Shown here: positions 56,333 through 64,000 of the stretch, piece by piece
Layout: each line of letters starts with the position of its first letter
Position numbering within the stretch: position 1 is the stretch's first letter
Source of the DNA: Linum tenue
Lineage: Eukaryota; Streptophyta; Magnoliopsida; Malpighiales; Linaceae
DNA length: 64,000 nt
Assembly (NCBI GenBank): GCA_946122785.1
Contig: CAMGYJ010000005.1
Span: 66,600,200 to 66,664,199 of the forward strand
Direction: 5' to 3'
Made by a program: the position numbers and the translations under genes
Notes under the pieces: model-generated
What the model saw: the letters and a program-made list of their open reading frames with translations, nothing else
The model's database searches: none
Told to the model about the DNA's origin: nothing

Positions 56333-57681
56333 TGATAGACCGTTATTTACACATGTTTTTACCCCTATTCTTACACCGTTTGAGGTGTTGATTCTTGTGT
56401 TTTAGGCCGATTTCACGCTAGGTTGTGCTTGTTTGTGATATTTCAGGTCCTAGTACGTGAATGGAGGCTTGGGAGCGAGTTTGGGGTCGATTGGACGAAG
56501 ATCGGACGCATGGCGAGGTTCTAAGGAAGCCGCACGGGCAACCCTGGGTATCACACGGCCGTGCAAGTTGCACTTGTGGCTGTGTGATTTTTGCCGAGGC
56601 CAAGCACGGGCATCCCAGGAAATTCACACGGCCGTGCAACCCTGGCCGTGTGAGATGGCTGAAGATCGACTTAATGGTACGCTGCGTTTCGACTCGCACG
56701 GGCAAAGTGGTGAGCCACACGGCCGTGTGGCCTGCCCGTGTGAGTCGGGAAATTCTGGTTTTTTAGGCAGATTTTCAGCCAAAAGAGGGGGATTCGAGTT
56801 TTAGAGAGACAGAGCGATTCCTAGAGAGAGAAAGCAACGAACAAGAGTCTCCAAGTGCCCTAGCTTGATCTTCATCACCATTGGAGCTTGGCTTGAGCTT
56901 GGAAGAGTGCCGATCAACGTCCAGGAGCTGAAATCCATCATTCACAGTATGGTTTCCGCATCTGATTCTGCTTTTGCTTCTTTCTCCATGGAGTAGTTCT
57001 CCCATTGATCTGGGTGTGGGAAACCCTAGATCTGTATGTTAGGATTGATTGTATGAACCCAAGTACTGTTTCTATGATTTGATTATATTCGATTGAGGTT
57101 TGAATGATTGAATGGCATGAATCCTGATCAAATTCCTGTTGTTTCTGCTTTAACCTAGAATGAGAATATCTGCCTAGGTTGATAGAGCATCCTTAATTGA
57201 AGGTAGCGAATTGGTGACTTTAGTCGAGGAGCCAATTCGTTATTCTGTACCGAATTCCATTCAGTAGTGGAGGTTTGATTCGTTAGGGCCTCAATCTGTT
57301 TACTCCGGTGGAGGTTAGTCGCCCGCTAGAGACTCAGATTGAGAGGGTCTGAAGACCTTTAGTCGAGACTTCAGATGTTTGAGAACCTTCCGCAGTATAA
57401 CTATCATAGAAATTGAACTTGGTAATTACAATCCGGCTTAACTGCAGTCTAGGGGGAACCATATCCGGGTGACCTCTCTTAACCTGAAAACAACCGTTTA
57501 GTTGCTTTGCTTGCTTGTTAGTTTAGATCTTCACTAAAGTTTCATTGCTAGATAATACAAATTCACTGAGTAGTCATCACATCTAGGACCCGGGTTGACA
57601 TTAAAACCCAAACCCGCTATACTACGCTTTAGGAAGTGGTTACACTTGGCCATTTTCTAGAGTGACAGTAGGAGTGAGTCA
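56333..57681 (+). repeat. 3' LTR of Athila
   Basis: A 1349-bp partner of 46794-48144, ending gagtca. It has the same three palindromes; one ggccgtg half site has decayed to ggctgtg. Confidence 0.93.
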
Positions 57682-58057
57682 GTTACACAAGCTACAGCCG
57701 TCAACAATAAACTCGACTTAAATACAAAAGCAAGTGAAGCTAACCTAATTCCCTTCTACAAGTCACGTACGGAACATGAAAAATAAATGGACCACAAATA
57801 ACATGAACCAGCCCGAGAGAATGAGTCACAAGTGAGGTCGAGAGATGACTCGTGACTTCACAACACACCCCCTCAAGTGAAGGAATGGATGTCAAGGAGT
57901 CCGAGCTTGACCTGGAGATGATGGAATTGATCAACGCTCAAACTCTTGGTGAAGAGGTCAGCTGGCTGGTATGATGATGCAATCTTGAGAGGAGATACAT
58001 CACGTGAGTGGACACGTTCACGAACAAAGTAACAGTCCATCTCGACATGCTTGGTGC

Positions 58058-58862
58058 CAGTTAGGGATGTCAATCCAACCCGTAACCATGGGTACCCTAC
58101 CCGACCGTAACCGGTCAACGAGGGTAATTACCCGCTTTGACGGGTTAAGGGGCGGGTACGGGTAATACCCGGTTTCAAAATAAAGGGTAGGGTACGGGTA
58201 TGGTAATCAATAATACCCGCCCCGTTATACCCGCCCCGCTAACCAAAGGGTCAATTTCCCTTGAGAAATTGAGTTTAGCTATCATTATTGATGATGAAGA
58301 TGTAGACGATTATTATGTTTGTGTGGATTGTAGAAGCAAGAACAACTATTATGTGTTTGCTGTTTTTATTTGTGTGGATTGTTGAAGCTAGAAGCCTAGA
58401 ACAGTTACAAGTATTGAGAATTTTTAATGGACAATAGTATATATGTGCATATATGTGTATAAGTTCATAGTTTAGGATTCGTACCCATGGTTACCCGAAT
58501 ACCCGTGGTTACCCGGTGGGTAGGGTATGGTTATATAATTTTCATATCCGGTGGTTATTTGGTCGGGTATTTTAGAAAGCTCTACCCGGCGGGTTAGGAG
58601 TTGGTATAGGGTAAACCCGCACCCGACCCTACCCATTGCCATCCCTAGTGCCAGTGGCGGAGCCAGGAATCTGAATGAGTGGGGGCTAAAAAAATTTACG
58701 TTCAAAGGGGTGAACCGGCGAGGGGGGGGGGGCTAAAGCCTTACCACCTACTCTATTATCCAAATTTGCTGTGAATTTTAAATGTAAATTTACAAAATTT
58801 TGAGAGTTGAAAAGGGGGGGGGGGCTATAGCCCCTCCTGGCAACAACGTGGCTTTGCCACTG
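58058..58862. mobile_element. hAT MITE whose own terminal repeat is split by another MITE
   Basis: Ends read cagtggcggagcc (its first four bases at 58058-58061, the rest from 58656) and, in reverse complement, cagtggcaaagcc. The 8-bp duplicate cttggtgc flanks it at 58050-58057 and 58863-58870. Own length about 211 bp, with two G runs (58720-58733, 58814-58824). Its excision restores the copia reading FHKCTKHVEMDC. Confidence 0.85.
58062..58647. mobile_element. hAT-type MITE, same family as 19283-19837
   Basis: A perfect 8-bp duplicate, gtgccagt, lies at 58054-58061 and 58648-58655. Ends read tagggatgtcaatcc and, in reverse complement, tagggatggcaatgg. GGGTA/TACCC-rich ends, AT-rich centre, opposite orientation to the copy at 19283. 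It landed four bases inside the left end of the MITE described above. Confidence 0.92.
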
Positions 58863-59227
58863 CTTGGTGCACTTATGGAAAACAAGATTAGCAGCAGTGT
58901 ACAAGGATACCTGATAGTCGCAGTAGAGCGAAGTAGGAGCACGGAGAACAACACCCAAATCACGGAGTAACCAGTGTAGCCAGAGAATCTCGCTAACTGT
59001 GCTAGCCATAGCCTGATATTTAGCCTCTGCAGAAGACCGGCCAGCCACCTTCTGCTTCTTCGTGCGCCAAGACACTGGAGAAGAACCCTAAGTGATGAAG
59101 TAACCAGTAGTGGACCGCCGAGTGGTAGGGCAACCACCCCAAACAGCATCACAGTGAGCAACAAGAGAAAGATAACCTTCAACCGGAAGAAAAAGACCAC
59201 AACCAGGAGATGTCTAGGTAGCGAAGA

Positions 59228-59327
59228 NNNNNNNNNNNNNNNNNNNNNNNNNNNNNNNNNNNNNNNNNNNNNNNNNNNNNNNNNNNNNNNNNNNNNNNNN
59301 NNNNNNNNNNNNNNNNNNNNNNNNNNN
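59228..59327. other. Assembly gap (100 N)
   Basis: Exactly 100 undetermined bases, a conventional placeholder for a gap of unknown length. It separates the copia fragment from the truncated IPI1/TEX10-like gene. Confidence 0.99.
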
Positions 59328-61680
59328 CAATGACTCATAGGGGGCACCTGTTCAGATGTATCAACTTCTTTTTTATCAGATGGCAACAGTGACAAGCAGC
59401 ATACTAACCCAGCAAGAACATTCCTGAGCTTGCTTTTGTCTTGCACATAGAACTGGTTACTCTTCAGAATATATTCATAGTTTTGTAGGATCTGACAAAA
59501 ATGTTTTGTAGAAGCTGTAAGAATGAAACAGTCACATAATTCATACGAAAAAATGGTGACTGATAACTAGCTGATTACCCTCACAACAAAAACATGTATT
59601 TCTGTAAAACAGCCTAGAACTACGTGTTTCATCTATGAAAACCAAGCAAACTTGCAAAGCGAAAAAGCTAAGAAGAGAAGCAACACGAGTTCTAAAAGTA
59701 ACAAATGAACAGATACACAGAAAAAAGTCTGACCATACTATTGATATAAAGCTCATTACCATGCATCTGTTAGATTTGTTAAGAACCTGACATCGCTTTT
59801 TATTTGAAAGTCATCTAGCACACCGATAAATCAGAGATTGAACCAACTAGATCGAAAACCTTGACCAGCCTTCGGCAAGCACATGGAAGCTTGACATCCA
59901 CAAATAAGGAAACTCAAACTCCAACAATATTCCCAAAAAGGAGACCACAAATGGCTGAATTCAGAACAACATACTTTACCTTTTCAGCATGCATAAAAAA
60001 AGAGGCTGGATAATACTGCACAATGAGATCTAAGAACTTGAAAGACATCAGTCGGACATCAATCGCCAAATGTGCCTTGCATTGAAAATGTAAACCATCA
60101 TCATAGATATGATGGGTCCCTGATTATCCTGGATAAGGAAAGAGAGAATCAAATCAGCCATCTCAAGACAAATACTTGCACAGAATACTCTAGTAAGATA
60201 CCAGAGAACTCCAAGCGTTTCTAACTACGAACTTTTTATGTTTAATGATGATCTAAATAATAAAAGGCGCACTCATTACTTGTCCCTGTGCTCTCAGTGA
60301 GAAAACAACACAGTTACACATACACTGAACTTTATGCAATATTTTCCATTGCTTGTCATAATTTAAGGATTTCACGCAAGAATGAGGCAAAGCACCAATT
60401 ACCTCCTTGCAAGCAGGCAATACAACTGACTTGATTAGAAGATAGAGGTTTTCTCGGACCATTTTATCATCATCACTGATGCGTTCACGCAACTTTTCTA
60501 TCACAGCATACCTGTGTGACCTCAGTTCCTCCGGGTACTTAAGGAACAAATCTCTCATTCCCATTAATGCATCTACACGAAGTATTAAAGTCAATACACC
60601 ATACTTGACTTTGCATGAAACTCGATATGCCAGCAATGAAAAAGTCAATATGCCACACAGAAATATTAAACATAATCACCATACCAACTACCTATTTTCT
60701 GGATAGGAAAAAGAACAAGAAAGAAGCAAGACAAGACCCTCAGGAATGGCACGTCTAATGAGGGAGAGGTGTAGCATGGAATTTGCAGGTTTTGCTAGCC
60801 AATGCTGATGACAGCAAGTGAAGCAATTTTGATAATTACAGGAATGAGAAAAACCGCCCTATGCATACACATACACAGCTTTTGCATTCCACATGCAGTG
60901 ACGTTTTCAGCATTTTCAAGGAAGGAAGTAGTCCATCAAGGTATTAAGGTTTCTAATTTGTCAAGAAATCTGTAAGATAACAAGCAAGACCAATGACAGA
61001 ACTCACTATTATTTCCTTATAGCTACTGATGGGTTTAACGAATAAGAGTTGGTGGTGTGTGAGTTATCCAGGAAGATATTTTGTTCAGAAACAATAGTGT
61101 CGACTACAAATATGATATTAAGCAATAACCTAAATATTTCCCAAAATCCTTTGACCCTCAGATGGAAGCTTTCATTTTACACTAGACATAACATACAAAC
61201 CTTTACGAACTCTGGCATTGTGATGGGATGTTTGTTGAAGGAGCTCTTTCAAGGTCAAACCTTTCTTGCTGACAGCCAAACCCACTTTATCAGATGCCAC
61301 GCTCTGCTCAGGAGAACAATTGCTAATAGTGACCATCAATGATCAGTATCATTCAACAACAACAAAAAATCAGTATCAGCACATAACAAAGTGGAACATT
61401 TCAACATAAACAGCAATGCAGTTCATGATGCTAATATTCAACCTTTCGATTTAACTTCAGTGTTGGTGGTATTCTTAGGTGGAGGCAACCTCCTCCCTAT
61501 CTTCCTTTTAATTTTCTGCGCGGAGAAACAACAGAAATCCCAGCTTAAACCACACCAATTCAACAGTTTAGGCACTATGCCAATGCATCAATGTCTGGAT
61601 GATCAGAAATCTCAAACCTTGAAGTCGACACCGCGCTTTTGCTGCTTCTTATTAGTAGAAGCTGCTCTATTTTTTGGCAT
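59328..61680 (-). CDS. IPI1/TEX10-like pre-60S maturation protein (5' part)
   Basis: IPI1/TEX10 is a nuclear armadillo-type subunit of the Rix1 complex, which matures the large ribosomal subunit (family knowledge). Exons on the minus strand: 61680-61618 (MPKNRAASTNKKQQKRGVDF), 61515-61443 (KIKRKIGRRLPPPKN), 61322-61201 (EQSVASDKVGLAV, LTLKELLQQTSHHNARVRK), 60572-60403 (DALMGMRDLFLKYPEELRSH, SVVLPACKE), 60128-59980 (VRLMSFKFLDLIVQYYP) and 59491 into the gap (ILQNYEYILKSNQFYVQDKS). Donors are GT and acceptors AG throughout. Exons 3 and 5 are each one base short of the length that keeps the frame (122 and 149 nt), so as written the gene is frame-broken. Conservation elsewhere suggests sequence error. 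A tttccttacag acceptor just before the ATG suggests a 5' UTR intron. The remaining C-terminal part lies in or beyond the gap. Confidence 0.85.
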
Positions 61681-62410
61681 TGTACCTGTAAGGAAAAACA
61701 AAGTTAAAACACACGCTTTGGCCTCTGGACTGCAAACTACAAAGAGACCCAGAGAGCCATTTCACAAGAAAAAAGAAACAGAGCACTGCAGGAGTGAGAG
61801 ACGCTGAACGAGTAGCTCTTTTGTTTGTTACGCCAACTAAAGGAGGACGACAAGACTCAATAAAAGAAAAAACTTCAGTTCTTTCACCGAGTGAAACTGA
61901 AAGCGAGAAGGGTTCCACGGGGAGAGAAGTAAGACCTGTTTTACGGCCGCCGTCGACGAGAGCTTTGTATAGAAGACGGAACCACCCTTCAGATAAAACG
62001 AAAGACCAGAGAACCAATTCAACGCCCGGTCGGCTGTCGACGTGTGTTTTGCAGCCGGCGGTCGGGCTTCCCCAGTTCCCCTTTCTTTTCCGCTCCCCGT
62101 TTGAGAATTTCAGGTGACTTACGATATACGAAGTAGGGTTTGCTACTCTTCTGGCGTCGTATCTTTTAAAAATATGACTAGGTCCTTGTACTTTTGTAAC
62201 TTACAGCTCAGTCCTTCTAATTATCTAATACCCAAACCAATCCAGCAGGTTTCACTTTCAATTCATGTCCGGAGATTCAATCGAGTGCTTCGATCGGTTC
62301 GTTTAAGCGGTGACGGAAACCAGATTCCGTAGCTTGCTTACCTCGGCCTAAAAACTGACCTTGATTTCTTGGTGGTGGTTGTGCACATTGCCTTCCAGGG
62401 TAATTTCGCC
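61681..62410. promoter_or_regulatory. Shared head-to-head promoter interval, IPI1-like and MED27
   Basis: 730 bp separate the two start codons, including both leaders and a likely IPI1 leader intron. I see no convincing TATA box placed for either gene, as is common for housekeeping pairs. The sequence at 62020-62110 is GC-richer and may hold the core promoter. Confidence 0.55.
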
Positions 62411-64000
62411 ATGGATGTGAAACCCAATTTCCCAATGCAATTCCAGCAGCAGCTTCCGCAGCTACAACAGCAATCGGAGCCTCAAGCCGCAGCAACTCCA
62501 AGTACAAGCGCAGGTCAGCCGGGGGAGGCGCCGCCGAAGCAGGTGGCGATGGCCGTAGACAGGCTAGCCCAGGCTGCGCGACTAATTGCTGATGTGAGGA
62601 TCGGCGCTGACCGGCTCCTGGAGGCGTTGTTCTTCGCCGCCCAGTCTCACCAGAGCGACAAGACCTTGCAGTTTTTGCTCAAGGAAGATGCTAGCATGCG
62701 CCAGCACCTCCAGGACCTGCGCACTGTTGGTATGTGTATCGTCTGTCGTTTCCATTCGCTCCTGCAGAAATTGTAGGCAGGGTAAAGTTCATATTTTTCT
62801 TGCTTGATTTTGCTAGGAAGCAGCTAGAGGAAACTGGGGTTCTCAACGATTCCATGAAATCTAGGGCAACTCTTGGGGTTTGCATATACCATTAGTGTGC
62901 CCAGATGGCGCAGTTGTTGCTTATGCGTGGAAACGTCAACTAGCTGGGCAGGCTGGTGCATCTGCTGTGGACAGAACCAGGTTTGTATTGGACTTACTGT
63001 CTGTGATGGCAACTGATGCTTCAAATTTGTGCTCTTCCAAGCAATGTTGCTGCTTGATATGGTGAAGGTCTCAGATTAGGGTTGTGGAAAAGATGATTCT
63101 TAAATTATGGTGTCACTGGGTAAATCAATCATGGCATCATCACCAGTATTGTCTGTGTGTAGGGTTTAATTTAAGTGGTAAATGTGCATTTTCAGGTTAG
63201 CTCTGAAGGCATTCTCGGATCAGAAAAGGAGATTTTTTCCACACCTTGATGATGAATCGGAAGATCAAAGTACAGAGCCAGATTCTAAGAACCTTGCAGG
63301 CCTCCGGCACCGTTAACAAGTCAGCTAGGCGAACTTGGAGACTTCAAATCTCTCGCTGATGTTCTAGCTCGTGTGGAAAAGGAAGTCCCCAACGTCAAAG
63401 TTCTTATGTACGAACGCCGCGATTGGTTGAAACGAGCTTCTTCTTTACCGAGTTCAGGAAATGAGAAGTCAATTGAATCATCTAAAGAGCATAGTTTTCA
63501 CAGTTTAAATAAAATGCGAGCAGGACCACAGAGTGCAGGTGCCTCTGGAAGGACTTCTGTTATTGAAATATCGTTTCCTTGTACCTTGAGAGCTGTAGTA
63601 TCGTTGCATCCTGCCGGTTCCATTAATCCAGATGCAGTTGCATTCTTTTCCCCGGATGAGGTAAGTCCTGTTAACCAGTTGAATCACTCGTTTTGTTCTA
63701 GTTGTCGGGTTAAGTTATGGGCCCCCGTTTAGCAGACATTCTGCACCTTGCATCGTCTCGTACTATTTGTTCTAGAAAAGCATAGAGATGTGAGGGTGAT
63801 ACACAGTAGTTTGGAAGCCCAGATAGGTTTTGTAATTATATTGTCAAGCTTCGATCATGCTACCTGATTTTATTCCTTGAGGCTCTTGCTTCATTCTTTA
63901 TCAACTTGAACTTTTCTAACTCCACGTTGTTGGGATTATTTGCCTTTTTGCCAGGGAGGCAGCTACATGCATGCCAGAGGTTCTTCCATCTATCATGTCT
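62411..64000 (+). CDS. MED27: Mediator subunit 27 (MED27), 3' end beyond window
   Basis: MED27 is a subunit of the Mediator coactivator, which links transcription factors to RNA polymerase II in the nucleus. Exons: 62411-62729, 62817-62980, 63196-63660, 63955 to beyond the window. Exon 1 has a Gln-rich N terminus, then VDRLAQAARLIADVRIGADR followed by LLEALFFAAQ and KEDASMRQHLQDLR. Exon 2 has PLVCPDGAVVAYAWKRQLAG and QAGASAVDRTR; exon 3 has KAFSDQKRRFFPHLDDES, EKEVPNVKVLMYERRDWLKR and SLHPAGSINPDAVAFFSPDE; exon 4 has GGSYMHARGSSIYHV. The start at 62411 precedes MDVKPNFP; an upstream in-frame ATG at 62369 is less likely. Exon 2 lacks one base at its start (about 62820) and one near 62865; exon 3 lacks one near 63297. 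Both exon lengths are off by exactly these amounts, so as written the frame is broken. Confidence 0.9.

Larger units (their letters stand above)
46794..57681 (+). mobile_element. Young Athila-type Ty3/gypsy retrotransposon
   Basis: LTRs of about 1350 bp (46794-48144 and 56333-57681) differ at roughly 11 substitutions and two small indels that I can count (under 1%). A perfect 5-bp duplication, gttac, flanks it (46789-46793, 57682-57686). The primer site tggcgccgttgccgggga at 48150-48167 is complementary to tRNA-Asp, the Athila/OTA signature. A purine tract tgtgggggag precedes the 3' LTR. Gag (48292), protease, reverse transcriptase, RNase H and integrase follow in order, with two single-base frame breaks. 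There is a long 3' non-coding region and no envelope-like frame. It sits in the 3' LTR of an older minus-strand copia element. Confidence 0.95.
57687..59227 (-). mobile_element. Copia retrotransposon fragment, minus strand
   Basis: On the minus strand the C-terminal RNase H reads VSWRTKKQKVAGRSSAEAKY (about 59077-59020), SEILWLHWLLRDLGVVLRAP, LYCDYQVSLYTAANLVFHKC, and after removal of two nested MITEs TKHVEMDCYFVRERVHSRD, YQPADLFTKSLSVDQFHH and KLGLLDIHS (to about 57880). A purine tract (cacttgagggggtg) then leads into a 3' LTR starting tgttgtgaagtcacgag near 57865. That LTR is split by Athila and continues at 46793 and below. Upstream parts of the element are lost in the assembly gap. A few stops and shifts make it a dead fragment. 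Confidence 0.88.

Noticed and set aside
61667..62117. Frames in the IPI1/MED27 interval as a separate gene
   Set aside because: They overlap leaders and a likely 5' UTR intron and resemble nothing known to me.

Overview
The window is nuclear DNA of a flowering plant, most likely a eudicot. The evidence is spliced genes with GT/AG introns that encode WOX4, MED27 and an IPI1/TEX10-type protein, plus plant-type mobile elements: Athila, a chromovirus, copia elements primed by initiator tRNA-Met, a TRIM-like element, MULEs, hAT and Tourist-like MITEs. I cannot name the species. Most of the window is transposon; there are only three host genes, at 21.9-22.9 kb, 59.3-61.7 kb and 62.4-64 kb.

Layout. 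0.1-2.0 kb: a MULE that captured a decayed galacturonosyltransferase-like (GATL) gene. 2.1-5.2 kb: a short minus-strand LTR element whose 3' LTR is split by another MULE. 5.4-20.2 kb: one old copia element expanded by four later insertions: a hAT MITE, a young 7.2-kb gag-only copia element on the minus strand, a 1.2-kb TRIM-like element and a second hAT MITE. 21.9-22.9 kb: an intact WOX4 gene on the minus strand with a TATA box and one visible intron. 24.7-32.1 kb: two hAT MITEs, then a decayed chromovirus whose 5' LTR holds a hAT element that itself holds another hAT MITE. 33-42.5 kb: a TIR element, a Tourist MITE, an Athila-like solo LTR, a large Tourist-like element carrying a MULE, and a further MULE. 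44.6 kb: a 72-bp triplicate. 46.8-57.7 kb: a young 10.9-kb Athila element inserted in the 3' LTR of an older minus-strand copia fragment. That fragment also carries a MITE nested inside the terminal repeat of another MITE. A 100-N gap at 59.2 kb follows. 59.3-64 kb: the IPI1/TEX10-like gene (minus) head to head with MED27 (plus); both run off, one into the gap and one off the window end.

Of the host genes, WOX4 is a cambium and procambium homeodomain regulator, IPI1 acts in pre-60S ribosome maturation and MED27 is a Mediator subunit. They form no pathway together; only the IPI1/MED27 pair shares a promoter interval. The retroelements work in the usual way: gag-pol polyproteins between LTRs, priming from initiator tRNA-Met or tRNA-Asp. 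Nearly all are broken, and the gag-only copia element would need enzymes supplied in trans.

Most element boundaries were set by finding matching target-site duplications by eye on both flanks. Points that deserve checking are the young gag-only copia element, the palindrome-rich Athila element, the GATL capture, and five single-base deletions in conserved exons of IPI1 and MED27 next to the assembly gap, which look like sequence errors.
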